From: Ascarosepion bandense
Lineage: Eukaryota; Mollusca; Cephalopoda; Sepiida; Sepiidae
NCBI GenBank assembly: GCA_037127315.1
Contig: JBBBDQ010000350.1
Location: 3,128,501-3,192,500, forward strand
Reading direction: 5' to 3'
DNA length: 64,000 nucleotides
Of this stretch, positions 44,843-57,406 are shown piece after piece (position 1 is the stretch's first letter; each line of letters starts with the position of its first letter). Under the pieces are notes generated by a model that saw only the letters and a list, made by a program, of their open reading frames with translations, searched no databases and was not told where the DNA came from. The position numbers and the translations under genes were made by a program.

Positions 44843-47800
44843 AAGAAAGAAAAAAGAGTAAGGAGAAGTTTACAGAGTTATGATAGTGAAACGACCACGG
44901 CATTGAAATCGAAGATGGTTTTCCATGACCACTAAGAATTACTACTTTAAAGTTATCTTTTTTTTAAACTTTAGTTTATTTGAATGGAATTTTTTATCAT
45001 TATTAAAAATAACTACGGTTTTCCCATAACAAAAAACACTACATAGGAAAGCTTTATCTTCCTCTCGTTTAAAACAAATATTACTTTTTTTTTACTACGT
45101 TTTTGTCCCTTCATGACGTAGGCGATCATAGCTTTCCACATATCCCTATCCCTTATTGCTCTTCATACCCTTCTACTATTTAGTGTTATCCCACTCAAAT
45201 CAGATGGATGAAGGAGCGGGGATTAAGTCCAAGTATATAAAATTTTAACCTGTTAAAACAGGTTAAAAATTAAAAATGCCATAATTTGAACCTGTAGCAC
45301 TAAACACAATAAGTCATGATTGTCAGAAAGCAAAAATAAAGGAATTCTTTATTTTCCAATAAAAAACAGGAATCATTGGTACTCCAGCAAGCAGGGGCAT
45401 TTGAAAGAAAGCTTGTCATCTTGTAGCAGCAGTAGCAACTGCAAAAACTTATTTGCCCAAGATCAGCATCACCGTCGTAGGGTCTGAGGGGAAAGAGCAT
45501 TAACACTATGGTTGCCAAATGGTCAACAACCTAAGCAACAGAAAAGGGGTGGTGATAATGGGATCGGATTGAAAAGGTGAGGCAAACAATATTTCGTCAG
45601 GTTCGCCCGTTAGTTCCACCACGTGGCCTGGTTACCATACACCACACCACAGAAGTCAAGCTGGTTAAATGCAATCCCGTAAAATTGAATAAGTCACAAT
45701 CACGACTAAAATTTTTCACATTTTAAATGAAGATTTTTTTTTTTTTTTTTGCTTAAGGATAGGACACTAACACGTGGTATCAAGAGAAGAGATATATAGC
45801 TTTTTTTTCCTTACCGTCTGTTATTTGTTTGTTTTGCTTGGAGTTTTGTTGACCAAGGAAGGTCCATATGACCCCCACCCGAAAGACTGAACAGTGATGC
45901 ACAACACAACAGTAGTTACAAGTTTATTATTTTTCAGCAACAACGAAAAGAAAAACAAATCTGAACTCAAAATAGAATTGATATATCCATGATTATTTAT
46001 TTAGGAATAAAAATAGCTGTTCAATAAAAAAAATATTTTTAAAAAATTAAAGCTTTTAGATTTTTTATGCATTAAATTTCTATTTTTTAACATGCTAGTG
46101 ACTTAGTGCTAAGAAAAATAAACTTTAAAAGGTTGATTTTTTTTTTATTCAAGTAAATACTTTAAGAAAGCCACTTGAACAAAACAAAAGTACAGTAAAA
46201 AGTAAAAACAAGCTTCACTTTTTTATTTTTATAATTTTTTTTTTTTTGCAAAATGTTTCTCTCTAATTAAACGCCGAATAAATACATTTTTCTTTTATTT
46301 TCTTATTTTTTATTCAAGTAAAATCTTAATTGGAATTCCTAAATGTTTTGTTATTTTTTCATTATTGCACAATTTTGAGAAAAAAAACAAAAAAAATAAT
46401 TTCCATTCATTCATTTATTTATGGAAATCGCAGTTTGTTTTACTGTTCGTCAATTATTTTAAAAGATTTCTTTTCGTAAGGGTCATAAAGACATTTTTGT
46501 ATCCTTTTACGTTGAAGAAAAAGAAAAAAAAATAGTATTTTATGCCATTCTTTGGTGATGGGCAGGAAACATTGATTTGAATAGATAGAAGAATATTCCT
46601 CAACAAGATTCACTTAGAAATTGGTTTTCTTGCCAAGAAAATATCGAGAACATACAGATGATGTCTTCAGAAAGGGTCATGAAGCCCCGTGTTTGGTATA
46701 TTATGTTCTATTTTTGACAACCAAAGTCATCGTAAGAGAGAAAATTAAACCAAAACTGTTTTTCAGGATTCTCTGACTCACCCACCCACAACCTGAAACA
46801 CTTGTCAATATTTCTGTTGTTAGAATATGTAAGTCTTTAAATTTAGATTCGTGAGAGAAGGGGGAGATTTTTATTTTTGTAACCTCTTTCTCCCCAGGAA
46901 GAGACCCCAATTTATTTATTTTTAAACTGCTAAATAAAATTAATAAAGTAAATTGATATATTCTGGGGAAACAAATCTCAAGGTTTGCCAAACAAACAAT
47001 CCGCCTTCTTTTTAGATTGATACAACAAGCTGACCTTAACACGTTGACCCATTAAAACACCATGCAGCTACTACTACTACATTCTGTCTTAAATTTTACA
47101 GGTGAAGTTTTTTTTATTTCTATCAAATTCCAATTAATATCCCTATCTTTGTTGTTATTCTCTTCCATGGCATTGGTCTTCACTTTTTACAATTCTTTCC
47201 AACAGATGACATGCCGTTGAGATGATGAATCTTATAAATACAGACATGAAGGAAGAAGAAGGGTAAACCCGAGTGGAGAGAATAACTCCCACAGAAGAGT
47301 TATGTTGTTGCTACTCAAAAGTAAAACAGTGGTCGGAGAATATGTCGATCAAAATTTGGAAAAAAGAGGTAGAAGAAAAAAAAATCATAATCTTAGTTTG
47401 AAAGTATTCAATCAATCAAAATATCTAATGAATTAAAAAAAATAAATTTTTGTTATGCTTGTTGATATTGCTATTTTATTTATTTCTGTAAAAAAAAAAA
47501 AAAAAAAAAAATCACAGACTAAAAAAAAATATACAATAAATTTTCATTCCAGATTAAAATTTTTTGAAATCTCTAAAAAGCAAAATAATTGAAGGGGGTG
47601 CAAAAAACAAAACAAAAAAAACAAAAAAAAAAACTTGAAAATATTTCATTGTATTTCAATCATTTTCAGGTGATAAAAATATTGAAATAAAAAATGGTTT
47701 AAATTAATTTTAGCAATATTTTTTTACCAGGAATGTATAATCTTGTTGCAAAGGGAAAACATATTATATAAAAAAACGAAGGGGAACTTCTAAATATTGA

Positions 47801-50586
47801 GAATCAAAAAATATTTTGGTCATTCCTATACAACAATTTTCATATAAACTACTAAAATTTTCAAAATGGCAGAAGGTACCATAGAATTTAGAAAAAGGAA
47901 ACAGGACAATTTACAGAAAAAATATATATTTAATGTCGATAAACTATCAATATTGGTGATATCAGTAGCCACGCTAAATTTGATTCAAAATTGTAAGGTT
48001 TCTCCTCAGGAAACATCACGTCAACATTTTGGGGGAGGGGGTATCAAAAACAACAATAAATAAATTGAGATTCAATTCAATCATAAAGATTGAAGTTCAA
48101 ATAATCAAATTCTATGTTTGTGTTAAAAGAAAAGATATAAATTAAATATTTACTTATTATCAAGAATCAAACATTGAGAGTAAGAAAAAAAAAGCATCAA
48201 ATAAAATTTAAAATAAAGCAAAAAAGTGTAATTTAATTCGAAAGAAAATGATTTAATTCCATTCGTTGTTTATTTTTCTGTCCAAAATATTTTTCACTTT
48301 GACCTTAAAATCGAGTCAACAGATGGTGTGATATGCTTTTGGGGAAATACCTGAACGATATATTCATAAAAGGGGCCAACGCGATTTAGTGAAAAATAAC
48401 AATATCCCTCTCTCAAGAAAAGCAAGGAGTTCATGAAAGACAGTTAAATATAGAATTTTACAGCTGACCCCAGGGAGAGGAATACCTATATATGCTTTAA
48501 ATGAAGATAGAGGAATGTATATTAATTATAGTCACTTTTCTATCCCGACGAAATGCATGGAGTTAGCTATTTAGTAGTAAACAACAATGTTATGTACGTC
48601 ACAGTTTGTTCCTGAAGAACAAGGAAGCGTTGCCTCTGTTTTCCATGACTGAATTCCCTCTCTTTTGGATAGTAGTCGAAACAGAGATGATGAAGATCTT
48701 CAATGGGTGGGTGTGCGTAAAAATGAAGGGGGGCAGGGTCAAACATTTGCCCAAAATAATAAATACATAGCATAACAACAGTCTTTAAGGACTGCAATTC
48801 TTTAATCAAAATAAAATCTACTTTTTAAAATCAGAGAGGCAATAAAAACCTGCTGTTTAAAAACAAGAGACTGAAAGAAAAATTAATGACTACTACTGCT
48901 AAACACAACTACACAAGCAAGAAGCATTTTATTTATGTAGAGAAAATTTTTTTTCATTTTTTTATATTTAGACTAGTAGTTAATGTTTTAAGGTTGAAAT
49001 AACAAAATTTACCCAATAAATTTATCATTTTAAGATAAATATTACAACAATCATTATTATTTCCTTTTTATTCGTAGCAGCAGTAAGGGTGAAAAATTCC
49101 CCCACCCCCTTAATAAAAAAAAAATCCATCGTAGTGAGAGATTTCTTTTTTCTCTTTTTATTTTGACTAGTCAGTCTCTAACGTAGAATAAAATAAAATA
49201 AACCAAAACACTAACTAACGTTGTTATTTGTTTGTTTGTTTGTTTTTTATAAATAATTTTGTCCTTGATAAACAAAGAAAAGTAAGTAATGATGATAGGC
49301 TTTTTCTTAAGAGTGTCTTTTTATAATTTCGAATTATTCTTTCGCCTAATATTATATAAAGAAAAAAGAAAAAAAATAACACAAGAAGACTGACCACATG
49401 TTTGTGATACACGTGTTTAAATGTAGTTTTAAAAAGAAAAAAAAAAACAATCCCAAAACTCCAAATTCCACCCCAAACCTACCCCAAAAAATAAACAATA
49501 CCAAAGTGAAAGTTCCTGATTCCATAAGGACAACATAACAAATCTCAAAGTGTAGCTCAGAAGAATGGCAGTAGCAAATCAACAACAACATCATCACAAC
49601 AATAAACAACATCCATTCTTCATTTAAACAACATCAATCGCAGTCTCCAAGAATTTCTGCAAATTCACTCAAATTCGGTACTAATTACATCTCAAAACAA
49701 CTCTATCTATATCAGGATCACAAAATTTTTGAAACCCACAAAGGTGTTAAATAAAATTCTTTCTACAATTCCAACCCCCCTAAATTTTCACGGGGGATTG
49801 TTTTATTACATAAAATGTTCTTCGGATTGATCCCCCATTTAAGGGACAAGGAAAAAGTTACCTAAAATAACTGCTGCTAGAGATTTGGTAGATTTTTAAA
49901 AATATAGATTTAAACATTTCAAATAATTTGGGACAAATAAATACAATCTAATAAGAATAATAAATAGTCAAAATACGATCACTGGAAATAAATACAACGT
50001 GTTATGATGTTTTTTGCTTTTGCCACTGCTACTAGAGATTCGGTCTTTCTAATGATGAATAGTGTTATGTACACACACGCACCCAATATACAATATAGAT
50101 AAATCTTTTTGTATTTGGAAGCAAAGATGTACCAAACACTAGTATCAGTCTTTACTCTTTAGAGACCATTATTGGCCAAACCAGTTAAATATTGTCTGAA
50201 GGTACATGCAAACAAAAATACAGACATACAATGTTTAATAATAATAGACTGTATTACTTTTAAAAGGGGCAGCAAGTCTCAAAGCTTCTAAGCGGGCATA
50301 AAATAAGGGATCAATTTATAATATATTTCTTATTACAAATTGAACCCCCATTTCCTGACACCATGTACATACCGCACAAGAATAAGATTTTTACTTGTTA
50401 GTCTCCAGAGAAGAAAAAATGATAGGATGGCGGTTAAAACAGAAAAGAGAAAAAATTTATTGGAATTGTATAGAATAGGCAATAAGTATTACTTACCATG
50501 CATGATGACGTACTACTAATGTGTATGTGTGTGTAAGTACGTTTTTGCGTGTGTAGAGATGTATCTTTTTTTTTTCGGGGGGGGGG
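42331..50586. other. Transposon-poor A+T-rich block
   Basis: In contrast to the rest of the window I recognise no SINE, LINE or DNA transposon here. It contains many A and T runs, a purine tract at 44800-44853, a GC-richer stretch near 44370-44470, and a TATAAATA at 47232. Open frames such as the 113-codon one at 46701-47042 (minus) have no recognisable motif. It could be intronic or regulatory sequence of a host gene. Confidence 0.5.
44800..44853. repeat. Polypurine (GA/GAAA)n tract
   Basis: An imperfect run of GA and GAAA units. Confidence 0.95.
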
Positions 50587-50587
50587 A

Positions 50588-50652
50588 TATGTTGTTGTTG
50601 TTGTTGTTGTTGTTACTGCTGCTGATGCTGTTGTTGTTGTTGTTGTTGTTAT
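50588..50652. repeat. (TTG)n microsatellite with TGC interruption
   Basis: TTG units surround a short CTGCTGATGCTG interruption. Confidence 0.97.
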
Positions 50653-50849
50653 AGTATGTCCAGATGTGAAATATACAACAATTTGTTTAGTCGATTAATA
50701 ATCGAACTTTTTGCATCCTTTCAAGTAAAACGGGTAGTGGCAGGAGGCTTTTTCTTTGAGACTATAAGGAGTGCGATTTGCACCTAGCACGCCACTAGGG
50801 TCTCTCCAAGCCACAAGAAGTCCAGGCAGGCAGTGACTAGTTAAAATAA

Positions 50850-51220
50850 GAGAGAAAGAAAGAAAGAGAAAGAAAGAGAGAAAGAAAGAAAGAGAGAAGG
50901 AAAGACTGTTAAGGTAGCTCCGTCCGTCCTGTAGGTAGAAGTACCTTGTTCTATTACTCGCAGAGGTGGTGGGAGGAACTAGAATGATACTAAGGGTATT
51001 AGAAGTGGCGGTGGGAGGAGGTAGAAGTGTGCGCGTACTTAGCGAAGAGCAAGGAGAGAGAGAGAGAGAGAGGAAGAGAGAGAGCGAGAGCAAGGAATAA
51101 GGGAGAGCAAGGAGTGAGCGCAAGCAGGAGGGAGACGATCAGGCAGGATCTCTTTCTCTCTCCCTATCTATCTACCCCTTCTAACCTTCTCTCTCTCTTT
51201 TCTCTCTCTCTCTCAGAAAA
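50850..51220. repeat. Purine and pyrimidine tracts
   Basis: GAAA/GA repeats at 50850-50900, (GA)n at 51052-51093, and CT-rich runs at 51151-51215. The 142-codon minus frame (50695-51123) is the low-complexity translation of these tracts. Confidence 0.9.
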
Positions 51221-51600
51221 CCATACCCAGATACAACCTTATCGTCCACGCCAGTGCCATTGCGGTGGTTAAAGAGCCGAACGCAAATGAACACAAGTCA
51301 GTTATATGGAAAAAGATGACACACACGCACACGAAGAAGAAGAAGAAGGTAGCAGTTGGATGGAGCAGAACCAGTGGAGACCTCTGCCGGATACCGTCAC
51401 TAACTAAGGACGTTAATTTCAGCTTTAGAAGCGGGTGGGAAGAAAAGGGGAAAAGTTGAAGGATAGGGGATAGCTAGGGTAATGTCTACAGCTGAGGGTT
51501 CGTTCCTTGGCGGGGTGGGGGTAGAGAAAGCGGTGATGTAAGGAATAGATTTTGGCGATAGTGGCAAAGAAGCCACTCCAGTTGGAGTTATGTAAGAGAA
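50930..51600. promoter_or_regulatory. CpG- and GAGA-rich segment, possible promoter or first exon
   Basis: In about 650 bp I count roughly 25 CpG dinucleotides, far more than in the flanking A+T-rich DNA. Clusters include GTGCGCGTACTTAGCG and GCCGAACGC. It sits at the edge of the transposon-poor block and carries GAGA tracts, a CTCTCTCTCTCTCAG acceptor-like sequence at about 51203-51217, and GTAAGAG near 51592 as a possible splice donor. No protein is recognised, so a 5' UTR or promoter is only a hypothesis. Confidence 0.35.
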
Positions 51601-52235
51601 TATTTTAGCTAAGATTAAAATGCTGCCTCGTCTTGTTGTGACATCAAAAATTTATTTGTAGAAACAGATCTTTTTTTTTCTGTTAACGTTGAGAAATTTG
51701 GGGGATATATTTTCTTTACCATTTCTCCAGAATAAGGAATGTAACTGCTGATAGTCAGTAGTAATAAAAGAAAACTTATTAACTTATAAAAAAAATAAAA
51801 TAAAATAAAATCTGAAAAGTCATTTTTACTAGATAAAAATGTAAGACATTGATTTTAAAATTATTTTAAATAATAAAACTTTATTCATATAATTGAGTTA
51901 TTTTGAATTTAAATGTAATATATATTTTACATATATTATATCTTTAATAAAATATTTAATTATTTAATATATATTTTATTTCAAATGTAATATATATTGA
52001 TTTTAAATATTTACTAAAAATTAACTGTTAGCCCGTCACCTAAAAATAAAAATAAAAAAAGTTCATGTAAGTTAATAAACACTGAAATTTATCAACGAAT
52101 AGTTTTTGTTTAATTGGAACAAAATTTAAAGTTGTTATGATTCCTGAACAAAACAGTTCTTTGTTAAAAATTATTTTTACAAAACAAACTCTTAAAGCAT
52201 TAATGTTAATTTCTAGTACAATCAAATGGTCTTGT
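51601..52235. other. Unannotated A+T-rich sequence
   Basis: Only AT-rich runs and small palindromes (ATATATTTTACATATATTAT near 51920) are visible. Confidence 0.4.
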
Positions 52236-52500
52236 AGAAGCACGGTGAAGTAATGGTTAACAACTTAGGTTGAGGAATCAGAGAGCCAAGTTTGAATTCT
52301 AGTAGATTTCATTACATTCTCTTATGTGCTAATAACCTTGAAAAAAGCAGGAATTCATCTCTTCACCTCCCAGCTATGGGTAAAAAAGCAGAACAAAGCC
52401 ATGGGTGGCAAACAGTCTAGGAGAAGAAAACTGAATTCAAACCGGATTGCACTATTCTAAAATTGCATATGCATGCAGTTAGGGACCATTTGTGAATCCA
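52236..52500 (+). mobile_element. tRNA-derived SINE, family C, copy 2
   Basis: It matches 38160-38480: GTAATGGTTAACAACTTAGG head, CAGAGAGCCAAGTTTGAATT, AGCTATGGGTAAAAAAGCAG, and ATGGGTGGCAAACAGTCTAG. Confidence 0.75.
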
Positions 52501-52736
52501 TATTCTCACTGAAACAAAAAAAAAATTTTGGAAAATTTTAATTGTTCGCCAACAACTTTGAATTGACCATCTCATAAGCACTATAGGACAATGTTTAGAA
52601 AAATCATTACTAGTTATTTCACTCTTGTTGGTTGATATTTATGTTTAATGTATGTATTTCTTTTAATTCTGTCCATTTAGAACAGTGATTCTCAACGGCC
52701 ATACTGTTGCACACTAGTTTACTATATGATCATCTT

Positions 52737-53035
52737 CATGGTGCAGTGGATATCAGGTCAGAACGAGAAATCGGGGAGCCGAGTTCGAATTCCAGTTGAA
52801 TTCATTGCATTCACTTATGCGCAAATACCGTTGGGAAAGGTATTAATCCGTCTATTCCCTCCAGTTATGGGTTAAATAACAGGACAGATTGGGTTCTATA
52901 GCCTTTGCTGGCAACCAGTCTACCGCAGAAAGCAATGGCAACCTACAGCAGGATAATCTTCTGCCCAGTCAGGCATGTCTCTTTCGAGACATGATCGCCC
53001 AAGCGTGTTTCACGTATGGCACTTAACTGACTGAC
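52737..53035 (+). mobile_element. tRNA-derived SINE, family A, with target duplication
   Basis: One of the best preserved copies, with GGTGCAGTGGATATCAGG as A-box region and an intact B-box GAGTTCGAATTCC. It is flanked by TGATCATCTT at 52727-52736 and again at 53036-53045, a 10-bp target-site duplication. A head this intact suggests a relatively young insertion. Confidence 0.93.
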
Positions 53036-53264
53036 TGATCATCTTAAGTGTGCCACAAAATATTGTCACAGCATGCATATATGTGTGTGTGGAAGTAGCA
53101 ACGGTACAGTGTTAGTATTTGAATAAATGAATAAGTATTAAATTTTTTTCAAATAATTCTTTTCACTATTCTTTGATTATATTAAAAACCAGGCACGAGT
53201 TTCACGCTAAATAAGCTGCACAAATAGTTGAACAGAAACATTAAAAAAAGTAAATTCATATTTG

Positions 53265-53295
53265 TTTGTTTGTGTGTGTGTGTGTGTGTGTGTGT
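53265..53295. repeat. (TG)n microsatellite
   Basis: About 14 TG units. Confidence 0.95.
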
Positions 53296-53574
53296 TTTTA
53301 AATCTATGGTTTTATTTCAGAATATTTAAATGTATACTCTTTAAAGATTTTGCTAAATGTGCTGTGATATTTTTATTTGCTTCTAGGTGTGCTGCTGCTT
53401 AAAAAGACTGAGAAACACTGATTTAGAATATAGGTGATCATGGCTCTCTGCAGATTCCTTTTCTTTATTATCTGTGAAATGCTATGCTTTCTTGGGAAAC
53501 ATAGGGAGTGATATCCCATTGCCTTCTTCTCATTTTTGAATTCAGATTTTTCTTTTTCTTGGATTGGTTATAAC

Positions 53575-53832
53575 TCGACAGCTATAATCTCCAAGAATTT
53601 AAATGTAAAGTCAATAGTCATCTCCTATCTCACTAACCTGCATCCTTTTTCTCATGCTCCTTTCTCCATCCACTCCACTCTCATCAGTATTCTCATCCTT
53701 CTCTTACCCACTTCCTGACACCCCCTATAACCTGTCACTCTTTCTCATAACTTTTCTCCTAAGTAACCCCCTGCAAAACAGTGGCAGTAAAATGCCTTAC
53801 TTGGGGCGATATGATTATATAAAAAAAAAAAA
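53575..53832 (+). mobile_element. LINE family 1, 3' fragment
   Basis: It starts at the C-terminal coding remnant (ACAGCTATAATCTCCAAGAA, as in FxDxYNLQEFK) and ends TGCCTTACTTGGGGCGATAT, ATGATT and A-rich. The frames here have no function of their own. Confidence 0.82.
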
Positions 53833-53867
53833 ACAAAAAAAACAAAGAAAAAAACAAACTCAAAGCT

Positions 53868-54035
53868 AGGGAACATAGTCTACTCTATTATTTAACTTAT
53901 AACTGAAGGGGGAGAAGATAGATTCATGCCTTTGCTAATGGCATAAGTGAACTCAATAGATTAGTCTGAAAATGAACTTGGGTTACTGATTAAACTTTTT
54001 TCACCAGTAACCATTACACTAGTTACATATTCTTT
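53868..54035 (-). mobile_element. Degenerate SINE related to family A
   Basis: Minus-strand resemblance through ATTATTTAACTTATAACTG, a GAACTTGGGTTAC near the B-box position and CCATTACACTAG near the A-box position. Confidence 0.55.
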
Positions 54036-54347
54036 CATACATAATTGTACTTCAAAAAGGTTAGCATTCAAAAACAAAATTAGATCAAAATGACTATCAG
54101 GTCCAAAGGTAAACTTCATGTGTTTTGAGGTTGACAAATTGAGGTTCTTAGTTAAAGAAAAAAGGCATTCAACTCAGATTGAAGTTTCTTAATTCAGTAT
54201 AGGAGCAGCTACATTTGGTCAACGGGAGGAGATGGAGGGGTGGAAAGTTGGCGATTTCCATATCCATTGGGTGGGATTTGAATAATACTCATTATTTAAA
54301 AAAATAAACAGTGTATAGCTAACTTTAGTATATACTAAATGTACATA

Positions 54348-54652
54348 GTCAGTCAGTTAAGTCCCATATGTGATACATGCTTGGGGATCATATCTTAAAA
54401 GAGACATAACTGACTGGGCAGAAGATTTTCTCGCAGTAGGTTTCTATTACTTTCTGCAGTAGACTGGTTGCCAACCAAGGTTTTAGAACCCAATCTGTCT
54501 TGTTATTTAACCCATTGCTGGGGGAGAAGAAACAGATTAATACCTTTCCCAAGGGTAGTTGCACATAAGTGAATGCAACAAATTCAACTGGAATTCAAAC
54601 ATGGCTCACTGATTTCTTGTTCTGAGGCAATATCCATTGCACCACAATGCAT
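54348..54652 (-). mobile_element. tRNA-derived SINE, family A
   Basis: A full-length minus-strand copy from AGTCAGTCAGTTAAGTCCC to CAATATCCATTGCACCACAA. It is more diverged than the copy at 52737. Confidence 0.9.
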
Positions 54653-54829
54653 ATCCACAAAAAATGGACATAGATGTTTCTCAAATTGGTATGGATGTTT
54701 CTAGATTACTAGGATGTCAATGTGAGTAATTCTTGTTCAAATCATCACTCAAGATTATGGGGATTACTTGGTGGCACTCATTTCTTATCTAAATGTCACA
54801 GTTTGTACTGAGTTACATGCTATCGGCAG

Positions 54830-55062
54830 CAAGGAATAATTCCTGATCTGTTTTATTATTGAATACCACAATGGATGAGTTTTACATAGGGTAAACCTTC
54901 AACTGGCCTTCTGTTATTTACCCAGAACTGTGGAATGAATGGGATACATGCCTTTCCCAAAATCTTTAGTGTAAAGTGAATGCAAAATATCTTGACCAGA
55001 GCTTGAACTTGTTTTGCCACTCCCATTCTTCACACCATTAACCACTAGGCCAGCTGCACCAC
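54830..55062 (-). mobile_element. tRNA-derived SINE, family E
   Basis: On the minus strand it has A-box-like TGGCCTAGTGGTTAATGG and B-box-like AAGTTCAAGCTCTGG, followed by a body with TTTTGGGAAAGGCATG, reminiscent of the family A body. Only one copy was seen. Confidence 0.65.
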
Positions 55063-55570
55063 TATATATTTAATCCCAACTAGGATTAAAAGGTGTTACA
55101 CCAACCATTATGGAACATTAGAGAGGAAGATAACCCCAAAGAATCAGCATACCTGTTATTCTTAAATTGGTCGACTAGACATAGACAACCAAACTGAGTC
55201 ATAATTCATTTGAAGTAAAATAAATTTTACTCTGTTGCTTGTTAAATATTTTCATCTCTCTTGAATGAGTCTGCAGTTGGAAACTAAACACCCATATTTG
55301 AGGATAAAAAAAAATTATGAGTCAAAATTATTCACACATCCTGGTTCTGTACATGTAGGAATGATTCAACAATCAAGAGACAATTTATTGCAATGTTTAA
55401 AAAGAACGACCCAAAATTATTCATACTGAGTAATATATTGTTAAGGATTTAACAAAAAAGTGTCCCAAAATGTCAAAACCTGATTTATTTCTTATAACTG
55501 TTTATCTTATGAGTATTTGTTGTTCAAACACTGTTATTTATTGTTATTTATTATTATATATATAATATAT

Positions 55571-55755
55571 TATACTAGCAGTATAGCTCGGCATTGCTCG
55601 GGTGTAATGAAAGTTTTAAAACTAATCCATGGTCCTGGAGCTCAGACTCAGCCTAAAGAATATTTGTATGAAGTTTGATGAGAATCGGATAAAAATTGTG
55701 GATTTGTATAAAGGACATACAGACAGATAAACAGACACACACACAAACATCTTGC

Positions 55756-55756
<1 letters not shown>
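55571..55756 (+). mobile_element. RTE-like non-LTR retrotransposon 3' end, piece 1
   Basis: The sequence CAGTATAGCTCGGCATTGCT, then GAAGTTTGATGAGAATCGG, then ACATACAGACAGA leading into (TA)n, is the pattern of RTE-type 3' ends and their SINE partners known from many invertebrates. Confidence 0.65.

Positions 55757-55804
<48 letters not shown>
55757..55804. repeat. (TA)n microsatellite
   Basis: The tail of the RTE-like piece. Confidence 0.97.
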
Positions 55805-55807
<3 letters not shown>

Positions 55808-55869
55808 CGATTTTCTGCACTATTGTAAGAACTGCAACCTTGAAACTTCTGAATATCGTCTCTTGTCTT

Positions 55870-56064
55870 TGTCTATGAGTGTATCAGATTTGATTAAAAT
55901 TGGACCACTCCTTCTATAACCCGATTTTTTCGATTATTGATTATCGATATTTATCGAGGGTACCTCGACACAAAACCTATCTAAGAACACTCACGGACGC
56001 TTATAGTACAACTGTGTAAATTTTCAAGAAAATCGGTTCAGCCGTTTCGGAGTCTATAGGTAAT

Positions 56065-56105
<41 letters not shown>

Positions 56106-56130
56106 AAGTTCTATTTATAAATAAGTTTAG
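55870..56130 (+). mobile_element. RTE-like non-LTR retrotransposon 3' end, piece 2
   Basis: It contains GAAAATCGGTTCAGCCGTTT and GGAGTCTATAGGTAATGG, the hallmark of these tails, followed by (AC)n at 56071-56102 and a degenerate ATTTATAAATA end. Confidence 0.7.
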
Positions 56131-56277
56131 ATTTATAATAATATAATATATTATATATAATATATATTATAATATATTATAATATATATTGCATATAATA
56201 TATTATATATAATACATATTATAATATAATATATATTATATATAATAATATATTATTATATATTTTATTGTTATTTA
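56131..56277. repeat. AT-only palindromic tract
   Basis: About 145 bp of TAATATATTATA-type palindromes with almost no G or C, expected to extrude as cruciform or be replication-unstable. Confidence 0.9.
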
Positions 56278-56811
56278 TTGTTCAAACACTGTTATTGTTA
56301 TCATGATTTTCAAGCCTCAGAATGAGACAGTTTTCAAATTTTATTTAGATTCTTATATTATAAAGGGTTTTGATAACCAAACACACCTTAAGCTTTAAGG
56401 AGGACACAAAATTAAAATGAATGCTGATAGCTTATATCTTTAGCAAGACACCAGACCACATTCCTTGAACTTGGAGAGTCCCAGAGAAATTTTTATTTAG
56501 CAGTAGCCTTTATCTGAAGGGGACTAATAAGGAATTTATTAAAAACCATTTTTCAGAGTTTAAATTTACATCTTCATTGATTATGTTTGCTGGAAGAGTT
56601 GCTTTGAGACACAAACTTTACATTATGAAAGTTGAGCTAACATGTATGAGAGGGTGCTGAAAAGTTCTTGGCCTGATCCATTTCTGGACTAAATGACAAG
56701 ACATTAGAATTTCTGTTAGGGTGGGAAATGGGGCTTCATGGTTATGTCAAAACTTTTTACCATTCCTAATACTAATGAATATATATTGTTACGACATTAT
56801 ATTGTAACAAA

Positions 56812-57000
56812 AGTGTTGTTGAGTATTTTTCGCACTGAAGGTTATAATCGTGCTATGTTGGTTGCTAATTGATTTAACGCACCCAAAATGTTAGGAACTT
56901 GGTAATCTTCCACTGAAAGCTGACTCCTTAGTATTTGGCTAACTGCCAACTGATATCAACTGCCTAGTAGTTCTACTGAACTCCAATAGAAGTCAGGTAG
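56812..57000 (+). repeat. Interspersed repeat X, copy 2
   Basis: The reverse complement of 2868-3043 (GGAACTTGGTAATCTTCC and CTGAACTCCAATAGAAGT). A TGTTACGACA...TTGTAACA palindrome lies just left, at 56788-56809, reminiscent of LTR ends. Confidence 0.75.
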
Positions 57001-57322
57001 TTATGAGACATTGTTCTTTCAATGTAAAAAAAAATGTACAATTTTGTAGTAGTTTGTAGATTGCACATGTTCTAAAGTAATGAGAAATATACATATATTC
57101 AAACAATTTTGATTAAAAAGAACCCACAATTTCTGTCTTTTTAATTATTTTATTATATTTTTCCAATTTTCAGATGTGTTGAGTATTGTGTTTGAACTTG
57201 TTAATAAACTCTCTGAAGTACATATTTTGTTATTTTTGTTCAAGTATTTTTGACTTTTGTATTTCTTATCAAGAATTGATGTGCTGTCTGTGTGGTAGTT
57301 AGAATTTGTCTTCTTTGGGAAG

Positions 57323-57325
<3 letters not shown>

Positions 57326-57363
<38 letters not shown>
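57326..57363. repeat. (CT)n(TA)n compound microsatellite
   Basis: It lies 44 bp from the hammerhead at 57407, on its downstream side in minus-strand reading. Confidence 0.95.
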
Positions 57364-57364
<1 letters not shown>

Positions 57365-57406
57365 TCTCTGTTTTCTTTTAAGAAAAACTTTAAACACCGG
57401 TCATAT

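Noticed and set aside
46701..47042. 113-codon minus-strand frame in the transposon-poor block
   Set aside because: No motif, no splice or codon-use support; length is unremarkable for chance in this amount of sequence.
50695..51123. 142-codon minus-strand frame rich in Ser and Leu
   Set aside because: It is the translation of GA/GAAA tracts; no domain and extreme low complexity.
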